A DNA stretch of 60,000 bases from Symsagittifera roscoffensis. Lineage: Eukaryota > Xenacoelomorpha > Acoela > Convolutidae. The stretch covers positions 8,936,027 through 8,996,026 of the forward strand of contig NC_087068.1 in NCBI RefSeq assembly GCF_963678635.1, in the 5' to 3' direction. Position 1 is the stretch's first letter. The number at the start of each line of letters is the position of its first letter. The notes below the pieces were generated by a model that saw only the letters and a list, made by a program, of their open reading frames with translations, made no database searches and was not told the origin of the DNA. Below, one piece after another: positions 22,806-34,068 of the stretch. The position numbers were made by a program, and so were the translations under genes.

Positions 22806-24641
22806 CTAGGCGTATTTATATCCTCGTGCCACGTATTGTTCGTATTCTTTGTGAAGCACAGCCGCAGCGCTGTTCGCGAGATTGCTAAGATCTTTGTTTC
22901 CTTCTCTGAAATGCGACGCGACCATTCCAGGCAAAGCGATATTCACCTGAACATAATTAATAACAAAATGGACATAATTGACTTGATATTACAAATTGTA
23001 TGCTGATTGGTTAGTTAAATCAGCTGGTTTAGATATTTATTTTAGTTTAACTAAAAAGTCATAGTACCAGATTAATGTATTATTTGTAGTAAAAAAAATG
23101 ATTATAGTTAGTCATAGAAAATACTAACTTTGCTAGTTAAGTAATTTTGCTGACTAATTAAGTTAGGACATAGTTCATGAAACATTTGGGTTCATACAAA
23201 AATGTTCAACTAGCTTATAAGCGAACTGTTATCTTAGTAGTATTTTCACAATTCATCAATTTGTAACGTGACAATTGAATCAGGTTGAAGAGCTAATTAA
23301 CACTTTTCATAATGCATCTGTCAACCATTGAGGTATGTCTGTTTGGTTTACATGTAAAACATCAATTGACTTCGAAGGACATTTGGCTTATCATACTAGA
23401 ATACTTAAACTGGGGGGCTGTTATCATGGCAGAAGCCTTTCAACCAACCAATTTTCTTTGAACAGTCCAAACATTAACTTTTCAGCTCATTTCTCGCAAA
23501 CTTCCGGATGCTAAATTCTGATTGGCTAAAACAACCTTCTAACATTTTGGCCATCTGCTATGAAGAACAACCCCTTTTTACGCCATGATTATTCACCCTT
23601 TTAAAAAAACCATGATTGGCCATGAAATATTAAATCAAACTTTAAGAACCAGCACAAATAATAGATTTCCGTGATTATCTTTCATTTTCAACGGCCCATG
23701 TGAACAATCTCCCCCCTAAATAGACCAAGTGAACAATTTTCGACCTAAAGTTAAATGAAACTTCAAGCATGTCAAGACATGCTCAAATCTGATTGGCTGA
23801 AAAATATTACTTTTAACCAAGTGAACAATCTCCTCCCTAAATTGATTTAAGGTGGAGATTGTTCACTTGGTGCCTCACAACTTTTAAATCAAACCTACCT
23901 GGGAAATAACCAGCACTCGTTTTCTACTAGTCGGAACAGGCGATGTAAACTGTACTTTGATGCATCCAATTTTGCCAAACTCTGTCAAATTCATCGCAAA
24001 AACACTCTGCTCAAACTTGCCCAACTGCTTAAACGTTGCTCCACACGAAGCTTGACGTCTCGTTCTTTCGCCCACAGTCGACGAGTAGAAAACTTCGGCT
24101 CCAATTGCATTTTCATGAGGTCGCTTTTCATCGCCCGACGCAATTAAAACGTACTCTATGACTTTCTCCTCGAATAAGTAAATAGTATAATAGTCGTTCA
24201 GCTTTGGCGGTCCTTTTGTGGCAAAAACAGCGCCTAGTCCTAAGGGGTTTTCGGGATGACTGGGCCCAAATGGAGGCATGTTAGAGAAGGCTGATATTTC
24301 AATGTGTTTCCAGGAAATGAAGTTGCGATGAGAATCGAAGAAAGGATCCTGTGCAGTTTGTTTCTTGCCCTAAATTTAAATTATAACTTAAGAAACTGAT
24401 TATAGATAGAAACACTTATACTCGCTATACATCATTAGAAAAAAAAACGCTCTCGCTTTCTCGTGGAACAACATATTCATACTAATTCTACTTTGAATTA
24501 CAGTGCTGATTGACACATACCGGATAAGAAAACCAAAAAATTTACATAAATCGGATGTTTGTGGCCTACCATGATCCGTGATCGTTGCTCGACGGCGAGA
24601 CAACATAACCCAGTCCAGAAAAATAGCCAAAAAAACTGCAT
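22806..24641 (-). CDS. MGAT4-type C-terminal lectin-like domain exons
   Basis: Exons 23899-24369 and 22806-22946 (both phase 0; acceptors at 24371/24370 and 22948/22947, donor GTAGGT at 23898) encode a segment that aligns in order with the C-terminal carbohydrate-binding domain of MGAT4 (GnT-IV). It runs GKKQTAQDPFF, then GAVFATKG, NDYYTIYLFEEKV, IASGDEKRPHEN and AEVFYSS, then LGKFEQSVFAMNL, and ends KVQFTSP...VLVISQ. It ends at TAG after ARGYKYA. Two readings remain. In the first, these are the last exons of the glycosyltransferase gene whose exon 4 ends at 29069: phase 0 to phase 0, total about 607 residues, close to MGAT4 length. In the second, a short exon at 24570-24641 (phase 0 out), encoding MQFFWLFFWTGLCCLAVEQ, supplies a signal peptide for a separate 227-residue secreted lectin-like protein. 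Sequence alone cannot decide. Confidence 0.7.
23816..23871. repeat. 18-bp perfect inverted repeat
   Basis: ACCAAGTGAACAATCTCC (23816-23833) pairs perfectly with GGAGATTGTTCACTTGGT (23854-23871) around a 20-base loop. Related direct half-copies ('GTGAACAATCTCCCCCCTAAAT', 'CCAAGTGAACAATTTTCGACC') occur just left at about 23698-23750. It lies in the intron between the two lectin-domain exons, about 30 bases past the 3' end of exon 23899-24369 in coding orientation. Confidence 0.8.
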
Positions 24642-25574
24642 GTCGGTCTTAACCAGGGGCACAACTGCGATACACCGTAAAGAACTGAACAGCTTGTATT
24701 TTTGTCCATTTCCTTGTTGATAAAGCGTCCTAAACTCAACTTTACCCAAGTTTCGCTTCGCTCGCACCACTAGTGATACAAAAAGAATGACTATTACTAC
24801 TTGCACAGGAAGCGTCGATAAAAAATCAAAAAATTATAAAATCAAAAAATTATCTCAAAAACTATAAGAGTTGCAAAAAAAAAATCCAAAATCTTGGAAG
24901 TAAATTACTTGCACCTTTACAAGTTTTACAAACACACATTGATCTATCAAAAACTTTCTAACAATTATCTAAATTTAGTCTTCAATAAAAGTTCTTTTCA
25001 AGAAAACATGCCAAAAAGTAAAACAATTGAATGTAAAAGAAGCATCGAAACAAAACTTACAAACCCGACAATTCTTGACCAGACACACATTGCGCCGAAA
25101 AAATATTTTATCCAAAAAAATGAAAACTCAAAACACTTTCAAGTCCCCTCTCAAAATGTATACATAAAACCCTTTTTGCGCTTCAAATGACTCAAAAAGG
25201 GGCCTCTAAGCTGATATATTATAGGCCGTAACCTTTTAAGCCAAAAATGAACAAAAAAAATTCAACAAACCGAGCGTAAAAACTGTGTTTCTCTTGAAAA
25301 GACCCAAAATTGGGCCACTAAGCCGATAAAATTGACCAAAATAATTTGGGCCGAATAAAAAGTTTAGGCGAAACAAAAAAGGAAATACGAAGTCTAAGAT
25401 AAAAAAAATTACTTACTGCAGGAGTAAATCAAACAGTAAAACATTTAAAATGCGCGCAGCAAAAAAAATCATTCCAAGGTGTGACAACTGAGCCAACAAA
25501 AGATAAGCAGACAAATAATTGGCCGACACTTTTATTTGAAACAGAATATTTCCAGTTTGAGAAAAAAAAACAGG

Positions 25575-25700
25575 TCCTGGCCATATTCGAACCCAGGACC
25601 CTGGGTGTCCCAGGTGTATTCGTTTGTAACATTCGCCCGGAAGATCCATATCGACGGAAAACAAAACTAAGTCTTAAGACGACTGGCTAACGTCTAAACA
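25575..25700 (-). other. Possible tRNA-derived SINE fragment
   Basis: On the minus strand a B-box-like GGGTTCGAATATGG lies about 100 bases downstream of an A-box-like TAGCCAGTCGTCTTAAG. No cloverleaf can be drawn. The segment is GC-richer than its surroundings. Tentative. Confidence 0.3.
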
Positions 25701-26178
25701 GAGCTTTGCATGCTTTTCACCGTCTCTACCAAGCCAGTACTTTCGGTGGTCTTTTCTAACATCGGGTCGACAAAAAACGTTACTGCTTTCGGCTTCGGTC
25801 AAAACACTCAAATTAACTTAATTACATGCAGAAATAGTGAGCTCATGGCTGGGTCTCAGTATCCCCAGACCACGAGGTCACTCCTAAAAACAGGGCTACT
25901 ACTACTTATTATATTACTATTGTTTTTGTTCAGTAGATTAAAATCATCATCTCCATCGAAGATGGATCAACCCTTTCCCCCAACTCCTAGCTTCTCATCC
26001 TTATCAAAATGAATCCAGATGTTAATTAAATTCAAATCAGGACATGACAAGAAGCTAAAAGTCTATATAACAGGCTAAAAGTTTCAGTCCCGAAACCCTT
26101 CCGGATTCTTGAATCCACTGAATCAAGCTCGCTAATCTTGACTTCCTCTTAATCCGGAAGGCTGTCCTCCACCCTTCA

Positions 26179-26227
26179 CCGTTGTCTGCAACGGCCCTGC
26201 AACTATTGTAGCGACGCAATAGTTGCA
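26179..26227. other. Two adjacent perfect hairpins
   Basis: CCGTTG/CAACGG with a 4-base loop (26179-26194) is followed at once by TGCAACTATTG (26198-26208) pairing with CAATAGTTGCA (26217-26227) over an 8-base loop. It sits in a GC-rich island with 'AATCCGGAAGGCT' repeated at about 26150 and 26476. No function is inferred. Confidence 0.6.
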
Positions 26228-27003
26228 ACTCGGAGTGTTCACTGCTATTTCTGCAATTGGCTATTGTTTTTTCTCACAATTTTCGTACTTCTCGTCCGCG
26301 CAACTAATGTTGTTGTGTTTCTCTTTTACTTCTTTGCCAAAATGGCCGTTTCTGACGTTTCTCAGAAAAGTTACGTCATCACTTCGAATTTTTAAAATTT
26401 CAAAATACCAGAATATTCTAGCCCTCACCGTTTGGCCAATCGTTCCAATAACGTTCTTAATTCTTAATAATCATCAATCCGGAAGGCTCGCTGCTAAAAA
26501 TTCGAATTCTGCAGAGATTGCATTTTTCACATTCTGGTCGAATGTCACAGTTACCTCCAGGTTAAGCGGACCGAAGACGCTAAGAATTTGAGATAATTAT
26601 GAAAAAAGTACCAATAGAGTGGAGTCCAGAAGTCCACTAGAGATGAGTCCTGAGAACAAAGTAATTAACGGGGAAAAAGTCTAGCACCCGATTGCAATAC
26701 CCTTACTTATCGCAGTGGTAATAACAAATGAAGCTTATAATCAGACTAACACAATCTAACAAGGCTAAAACGTCTAAAAGCCGTCAAGATCAGACCATAA
26801 AAACTATATAAAATCTATATCAATTTTTTAGGTTTTAAAGTTTCGCCAATTCTTGCGGCGCTGAATGATCCGTTTGTTTCGGATAATATTTGGTCAATTG
26901 AATTAAAAACTGTAACTTAATTACAATATTTCATACAAATTAAATACAAAGTTAATTAAGAGTGAGTTAACTCAAAAAAAGTTTAACTATATAGGTAAAC
27001 TAG

Positions 27004-27330
27004 GTTTTACACAGAGCCGAAGCAGAGCCTTGCAACACTTGCGATACAACGTAAGCAAAACATTGCAAGCCAGAGAATAGAAACTGAGACAAAGTCGCAT
27101 AGCCAACAGACAGTTCGAAAAGAGTCAACGATAGCAAGTAAATAGAAAAAAATCCTGACTTGCTTTTTAGAAAAATCACAAATTTGACTCTTTGAATTTT
27201 TAGAACAATTTATGATTGACAATTAAATTTTTTAATAAAAACAAACCAATTCGAGAAAACTGGATCAAAAGATGAAACTTTTATTTCGCTGGGAAATCCA
27301 ACAAATAAATTATATTCTTCGAAATTAGAC
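27004..27330. repeat. Repeat family B copy with leading 'GCGAAGC' motif
   Basis: Starts 'ACACAGAGCCGAAGCAGAGCCTTGCAACACTTGCGATAC', continues with 'GCATAGCCAACAGACAGTTCG' and ends in 'TTTTATTTCGCTGGGAAATCC'. This is the copy that joins the two motif families seen separately elsewhere (16838, 20118, 20635 and 29731 for the first; 1240 and 21790 for the second). Confidence 0.55.
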
Positions 27331-28767
27331 CTTTACACTTTTAGACCTTTTAACAAAGAAAAAGAAACAAACTTAAAAAGAAATCAAAAGTCGAACTGCA
27401 AAAAAAAGTCAATTTGAACCTGAACAAATGGACATTCATACGAGTCTAAAGTACGTTCAATGACTCCTAATTTTAAAAAAAAAATATGTTTGAAGAAAAA
27501 CAACAACATTACAAAAGCTCATAAGTTTATCTCGATTGATGCTCAATATCAAAAAACAGTCGAGAAACACAAAAACGAGGATTAATAAAGCATTCAGTAT
27601 CAATTATCAACCTAACACTTAGACGATAAATATTGGAAAGAAGCCCATTTCGCCAGAACGAAACTGTCATAAATTTTTTTTCCATGAAAAACTTCAAAAT
27701 ATTGAATTTAAAGACACGAAAACGCCCCGCCCCTCCTGGAATTTATAAGATAGCTAACAGGCAGTCGAAAAAGTGCTAATGAACACAAGGAAACTGAAAA
27801 AAAAGACTGACTAGTTTTTTTTTCGCTGACTAGCAAGTGCAAAGAAAAACAAGGGTATACGATAGTTAACCACAGAATGTTCCGAACACGGTATTCAAGT
27901 ACAAGAAAATTGCTCTCGCAAGTGAATTAATTCAAAAAAAAAACATTTTCCCCCAAAATGAAACGACTGAATCGCCAATTGTTTGTTTATAAAATGGAAT
28001 AAAAGCTCAACTATTTGTTGAGAAAACAAAATAAATAGTCGATCTCCAAAATTGTTTACCGAAAGAAAGAATATTTTTATTGAAAACATCTTTTTATAAA
28101 CCGAATTACGGCCGAACGGGCTTTAAAATGATAGAACATTCAGCGCTTTACAAGTTTCTTTGGTAACACCTAAAATAACTTGCCCTAGACGAGGAAAAAA
28201 CTTGTCCTAGACCATAGTTCATTCCCACTCTTTGAGAGTGGTCGGAACAACCTAAATAGATGTCTTCATAACGTTAAGACGTTCATTCCGATGCCAGTCA
28301 ATCGGATACTATGATTGCAGCATAGACACCGATGCAAATTGACGCTTTTTTGTCGGTGCATATAGAAAGTAACATTATAATGCATTCGCGCATTTCTACT
28401 TCGTTAATCAAGAGTGCAATCTGGAAAAAGTGCTCTAAAATTTCTACTTATTGGCATGGAAGGTCATAGTATTTCTTCAAGCTATCATGCCAGCGGCCCG
28501 TCCATAGCTCCAGCTTTCAAAACATTAGTGTGTGTCGAAATTACTTTTAAAGATGATCATCTAAATTAATTTTTCAAACTCATTGGGTATTGTTACTCTG
28601 TGCACACGCAACTCTTGCCTTATTTTTCAGCTAAAATGAGATGGCTATCTAGAGACACAAAACATTATATAACAAACGCTGGATTCTAGCAAAAAAATAA
28701 CAACAGGTCTTCTCAATTATACCATCATCTAATTGATCAAAAAAAAGTGAATACATTTTAACGGTGT

Positions 28768-31603
28768 CTAAAATAGCCTCATACAGTGTTTTTTTAATTT
28801 GTAGTTTTCGTCACAATGTTTTGCAATTGTCTGGGTAGATGCAATGTTCTTAGTACCAACCCCAGTAAAAGGGTCAACAAAATTTGCGTCCGCTTCTTTT
28901 AAACGCCTTCTAAACTTGACCTGCGAAATATAGATGTGAATACCCAAAATACTTACAAAATCTAGCGCACGTAGATATAGTTTTCCAAAATAATCTTGTA
29001 ATCTAAATAATACAAGTCCCAGAGCAACCAACAATCGACAGGAAAAAAGTGAAAATTTTCAAACTTACTTTCAGACTAGAAGACTTTCCTTTATGCTGGA
29101 AAAGCGAAGGGTAATGTGTGAGTGGTTCATGTTTCAAAGGTGAAATCAGAGCATTATACACTGGCTGTAGCATATCCACTGGCATCTCCTCATAATTAAA
29201 TAGATGAAACGCCGCCATATCCAACAAACTCGAACTTCTGAACATTTTAGCTATGAATCCCAACACTGAGAACTCAATTTCGAAAGCCGAAGTACCCATT
29301 TGTTTAGCTGTCTCTTTAATTGTTGTGACGTAACCGTGTTTCGTTATTACATCATCTTCGAGATGTAGGTAAAACCTGCTAATATTGTGTGCAAAACTGA
29401 AAATGAACGAAAAGTCAACGCATTGCTTAGAGCGCCAATAGACTCGATTCGGATCATCGTTGAAGTTCCGTTTCAGTTTCGTGAGTTGTGGGTAGAACGC
29501 TGAAGGCGCTTCAATTACCAATAACATCCCTGCGTCAATTTGTCTTGAAAACGAAGCCTTCAATTTTGCTTTAACCTGCAAACCAAAAATATTGAATACG
29601 CAAGTATTATAAGTTGCTTTAAAGAGATGTTATAGAGGAAAGATCATTATCAGTCGTGTAATAACTGAATACAATTGTTAAGATAGAAACTTGAAAAATT
29701 AGGAATGTCGACAATTTCGAACTGAAATATGACACAGAGACGAAACTGAGCTTCGCGCTACTTGCGATCACACAAACCTAGCAAGCTAGCAGAGAAAAAA
29801 AATGACACTGAAGTAAAAAAAAAATTGGAAATGTCGAAAAAACTATTACAAAATTCTTGTAATAAAATTATTTTAATGAGCTAACAAGTTCTGAAAGTCG
29901 GAGACTTTTACTCTTTAGAGTGTTGCCGGAGAGGCTTGTAAAATTTTTCACTTCAAACATCTCACAATTAGATCACTAAGCCGATAAAATTTAAGGTGAA
30001 ACCATTTCGGCCGAAGAAAAAGCTAAAGCAAATAAATTTGAATCCATTATAATTCAAACTGTCAAGTGATTTTGTTAAAAAGTTGTTAACTTGGAAAAGT
30101 CTACATTCCGATTTGATAACTGTAGCTGATCGCAAGCGTAATGAGATTGGTTGAGTTTCTTAAGACACTTACCAAGAGGAGTCGCTTGACGAATAACCTG
30201 AAGAAATCTTCCTTGAGATACCTTCTGTCTCTATATTTAAACTTATCGAAGGTCACTCAAGCTTTGACTTTCGAGTTTTCAAAAATTATACTTTACATGT
30301 TAAGACCTTATGCAGAGTTCAAAATTCCTATTTTCACGAGTTACGCGAAAATTGTTGAATTACAAAAAAAACTCCAAAAAAGTAGACCTCTGGTTTTAAT
30401 ACCTGTTCTTTCGCTTTTCTTTCGTCTAGATCGGCTAGAAAAACTATAACCGCAACGTCCTCCATTTCTGAAACCGAAGCTTTCGAGAAGAGTTCAGTTA
30501 AAGTTTGCTCCAAGTAAGACTCTTGAGGTCTGCTCACTGTAGCTATTCCAATTCCTAATCAGAATTGAAACATACTTTTGAGGGTCACATTTTAACAAGA
30601 CTGGTTAAAGAGAAAATCGGTTACCATTTTACATAAACTTCTGACACAAGTCCCTAATTTCTCGCAATGGAGTCACTTATTCGGTGGCACTATCAATTTA
30701 GCTCATGTTACGAGCACTGAGCAGTCAACAAACATATTTTTGAATTTGATGAACATACCAAGTTCGAAACCCACTTGCTCTTGCAAGTGAAATGCACTTT
30801 AAGTGAAATATCAATTTTCAAGAGAGTAGCAAAGAATATTTAAAGTATACTGACCTAGAAAGATATGTGGTTTAATATGGCCTAGTGTGACAAAGTCTGG
30901 CTTTTTTAGCACCACGTTATCTGTACAGTACCGCTGAAAATTCCTTTCAGGGTAGCTTGACTTCAGAGGTCGTTGCTTTGCAGCAGTTGAACTTTTCTCA
31001 CATTTGGCTGGAAAACTCGATATGCTCATTTGGTTTTGATCACGTTTTACTTGTGTATTCAGTTGGTCAGTTTTCTCCATTATACATTTCAGCCTGTATA
31101 AAGCAGTCTCTTCCAAAACGTCGAAGAGTGGTGCATCTAAATCAAACATGTTTAGTAAAATTATTAACAAAATCATAATTAAAGACAATGAAGTGAAGAT
31201 TTTGTCCGTCAATTCCTTTGCATGCTTGGCCAGAATGCTTAAGCGACCGCTACATTTGCGAAGAAAACTACTAGTATTTAGTTAAACTACTCCATTATTT
31301 TATTCATACCTGCATTGTCCTCAAACACGTGATGCAAGGTCTTTTGAGTTTCTCTGCTGAGGAAAGGTCTTGAAATGTTCTTGAGTATATTTTGCTTTAC
31401 ATGAGCAGCTTTGAAGCCAAACATTCCTCCTGCCAAATCACTTGGAGAAAACGTTCGCATGAAATGGCTGCCAAAGCCTCTATTTGAGCTTTCAGTTGCC
31501 AACCAAACATTCAAAGACACTGCACAAAACACAAGGAGGCAGAATATTACTCTCACCCTCACCTTGAGGGGATTGCGCATGATCTTTTATTTTTCGAACA
31601 TAC
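28768..31603 (-). CDS. GT54 N-acetylglucosaminyltransferase, MGAT4-like
   Basis: GT54/MGAT4 (GnT-IV) enzymes add beta-1,4-GlcNAc to the alpha-1,3 arm of N-glycans in the Golgi. Exons, minus strand: 31603-31310 (ATG at 31580; 23-base 5'UTR after an acceptor TTTTCAG, so an upstream non-coding exon is likely), 31136-30855, 30554-30403, 29575-29069 and 28920-28768. Phases 1, 1, 0 and 0 all agree. Residues about 8-28 form a type II membrane anchor (VRVIFCLLVFCAVSLNVWLA). Exon 3 carries GIGIATVSRPQESYLEQTL, the GT54 nucleotide-sugar start region. Exon 4 carries 'RVYWRSKQCVDFSFIF', the metal-binding LEDD motif, 'EIEFSVLGFIAKMF' and 'PSLFQHKGKSSSLK', all strong family matches in order. The last exon ends at TAG shortly after a segment resembling the family's 'VNPPAEVST' region, giving a 454-residue form without the lectin-like domain. 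See the downstream lectin-domain exons for the alternative end. Confidence 0.85.
29720..29790. repeat. 'GACGAAACTGAGCTTCGC' short dispersed motif copy
   Basis: 'GACACAGAGACGAAACTGAG' followed by 'CTTCGCGCTACTTGCGATCAC' is a diverged copy of the motif also seen at about 12580, 16838, 20118, 20635 and 27009. It lies in the intron between exons 3 and 4 of the glycosyltransferase gene. Confidence 0.45.
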
Positions 31604-32464
31604 CTGAAAAGAATATATATGGCACACAAGCATTACATATCGACACAGGCAACAGTAAGTGAAAAAGAGGAAAATTGCTCTGGTAGTAATATCACTCTGA
31701 GCCCGTTTTTTTCTGAACACTTATCCGTGTAATCAGGTCTAAAGTATCATAGTAACTAAGGTTAGAGTCAGGAGTCCTGTCATCACATATTCCAGTCAAA
31801 ATCCTAGGAATTTTCTAGATATGGAAGTGATAATGATAAAAAAAGAGATGAATACAATTGATACAGATTACGTTTCTTCAATAAGAACACGTAACCCGAC
31901 ACGAGAAAAAACAACAAAACGCCTGGGCTTTATGCGATAATTCTGTTTTTTTTTAAAACACGGATGAACAACAAAAAAGAGGCTGTTGAACAATGTGAAG
32001 AAACACCAGAAAAAAGACGAGTGACACAATTTCCCGTGCTTTGAGTAACAATTATAATGAAAGACAATCGCTGGCTCAGCGAAATAGAACTTTCAGTCCA
32101 ATTTTAGTTCACTGTAAAATAACAAACTGAATCCACCCTAAAATAAGGCACAAAAAGTGAAGTATCATTTGCACCAACGTTCATTTGTATCAAAACCAAA
32201 AATCAGTCCCAACAGCCAACTAAATCTGATTGGCCAAACTTTCCGCCAACAATTAATTAGCCTAATTGACTGTTGTTCAAATTCCAATAAAAAACAATTA
32301 GCATGAAGCCCAATAGTTACCACCTCATTGAGCAAGTTATAGCTGCAAAGCGACGACGCGGGACCAGCCGCGAACTTATAGCGAGATTGTCAGATATAAA
32401 ATTTTGACAATTGATCATTTTTGATAATTACGCTCTAGTTTTTGATTTTAGCTTTAGTGTGCAC
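31604..32464. other. Upstream region of the GT54 gene, flank of the retrotransposon
   Basis: It contains the intron acceptor preceding the first coding exon (minus strand) and probably the gene's 5' non-coding exon or promoter. A GC-rich patch near 32345-32385 includes a CGCGG/CCGCG hairpin. No coding sequence. Confidence 0.4.
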
Positions 32465-33379
32465 TGTGCCAGTCGGTCATATTTGGAAGTTTGACCTTGA
32501 GAGAAGCAAAAAACACTTGATTTTGGAGTGAAATTTAATTTTTCAAAATTTCGAATGGAACCTGTCATGCACGATTTTCTCGCGAGAACTGAAAATCAGA
32601 AAAAGAGAAGAGAACCATTTCAGAACAATTGAATCGAAAACGCGGGAAAGTCGCAAGAAAAAGCAGTAGGAAATTGCTATTCGCAATTTCCATCACTATA
32701 ATAATCGAGAGTAGAGCTGTCCCATCTGTGACAGAGACGAGAGCATTCCCTCGAGTTGGATTATTACGATTGGAATACTATTATTGACTGGACCAGAGTG
32801 AACCTTCGGTGGAAAGGTGGACAGCTAGAGTGTCCCAATGGTTCACGAGAACTTGCAGTCTAGAGTAAAAACTTGTTCTTGTTGTTAAAACTGACTGACA
32901 TTAAACTCATTTTAGTTACTTTGTTGATTCTTGAGTTGTTTACCGACTTATTTACTTCCTGGTTCTTGAGCGTGCTACTATGTGAGTACAAATTCTAATT
33001 CCTAGAGTGTGTTTTATAATTGTTATGTTGAGGTAAGGCGAGTTTTAGGTTGATCCATCTGAAATGGATCAAAGTTACACTGTCTAATAAAAAGTAACTT
33101 AACGGATTGTTCCAACCCGGTTTTTAACGGCGTTCATGTATTTTGGGTATCTAGAGACCTAAGTATGGGGACGTTTCTAATTCTAGAGTGGGGGGATATT
33201 TTAGTAGTAGCCTTTAAGCTGTAACGGGTCGTAGTCTCATGTCACAAGCGAACCGAACTGGCTCCGACCGTTCTTGAGGTAGAAAAACACAAGAGATAGT
33301 GTCCCTGACCCTTGAGCCAGTGGTTATAGGGCCTATTTTTCTTAAGCCTCATGTGTGACTGCAGTAGACGAATGTTACA
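32465..33379 (+). repeat. 5' LTR
   Basis: 915 bp, identical in length to the 3' LTR with about four substitutions (near 32570, 32612, 32767 and 33240). It carries a polyadenylation signal AATAAA at 33086-33091. Two good splice-donor-like sites lie just upstream of that signal: TAT|GTGAGTA (GT at 32982) and TTGAG|GTAAGG (GT at 33033). Confidence 0.95.
33086..33091 (+). promoter_or_regulatory. Polyadenylation signal in the LTR
   Basis: AATAAA within the LTR, repeated at 54911-54916 in the 3' LTR, where it would end the transcript. The R/U5 border should lie shortly after it. Confidence 0.6.
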
Positions 33380-33390
33380 TAGTGTTTTTA

Positions 33391-33405
33391 TGGCGCTCCT
33401 GGGTG
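33391..33405 (+). promoter_or_regulatory. Candidate primer-binding site
   Basis: TGGCGCTCCTGGGTG begins with the TGG complementary to a tRNA CCA end, 11 bases past the LTR. The spacing is a little larger than usual, and I cannot assign the primer tRNA. Confidence 0.5.
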
Positions 33406-33880
33406 TTTACGACATCAAGACTACGGAGTCGAACCCACTTGAGACAGCTTCGGGCTGAATGCCCATTCTAAAGTACCGGCGGTACGGTTCGACAGGAACG
33501 TGCAAACCTTCCGGTTGTACCGTGATAGCTTTTTAAGAAAACTCGAGAAAATTTCCTGGTACGCTCTCCGAACGAGGCTTAGCTAACCGAGTAAAGGGGG
33601 GCAACTAGGGGGACAAAAACACGAGCAAAAAGACAAAAAGCAAAACAAAAACAAAAAAAGAATAGAAAAAGGAACAAAAACCATAAAACGAAAAAAGACA
33701 GTGACTTTGACACCAGATTAGTTGGATCAAACCTTTATATTAATTAAATAGTATACCCATACTGTTTTACAAGTTCGATCGTTTCGATCAACCTAGCAAT
33801 TTAAACCAGTAAACTGAATAAAGTGCCCGAAGTGGGGCGTCGTCAAGGGTTTTCAGATAGCTTGGAACTTAGCTGGACCA

Positions 33881-34068
33881 ATAGGAGACTTGACTGGAAG
33901 AGGTGACCAGCCGAGTGGGAAAGTGGTTCAGGGACACTTGAGCTGAACCAATAGGAGACTTGACTGGAAGAGGTGACCAGCCGAGTGGGAAAGTGGTTCA
34001 GGGACACTTGAGCTGAACCAATAGGAGACTGGACTGGAACAGGTGACCAGTCGAGTGGGAAAGCAGCC
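33881..34068 (+). repeat. 70-bp tandem repeat in the leader (2.7 copies)
   Basis: Units start at 33881, 33951 and 34021 with 'ATAGGAGACT' and contain 'GGTGACCAGCCGAGTGGGAA' and 'AGCTGAACCA'. Units 1 and 2 are nearly identical; unit 3 is partial with a few changes (GGTGACCAGTCGAGTGGG). Confidence 0.9.

Larger units (their letters stand above)
24642..28767. other. Non-coding stretch (intron or intergenic)
   Basis: No supported exon. It includes possible tRNA-derived sequence near 25580-25700, two adjacent hairpins at 26179-26227, a repeat family B copy at about 27004-27330, and a partial one near 27740-27850. If the long isoform of the glycosyltransferase is real, all of this is a single large intron. 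Confidence 0.5.

Noticed and set aside
25710-26012. 100-residue plus-strand frame with a hydrophobic run
   Set aside because: No splice partners or homology; sits in repeat-like sequence near possible SINE fragments.
30141-30449. 102-residue plus-strand frame
   Set aside because: Antisense to exon 3 of the GT54 gene and its flanking intron; low-complexity Leu/Lys content.
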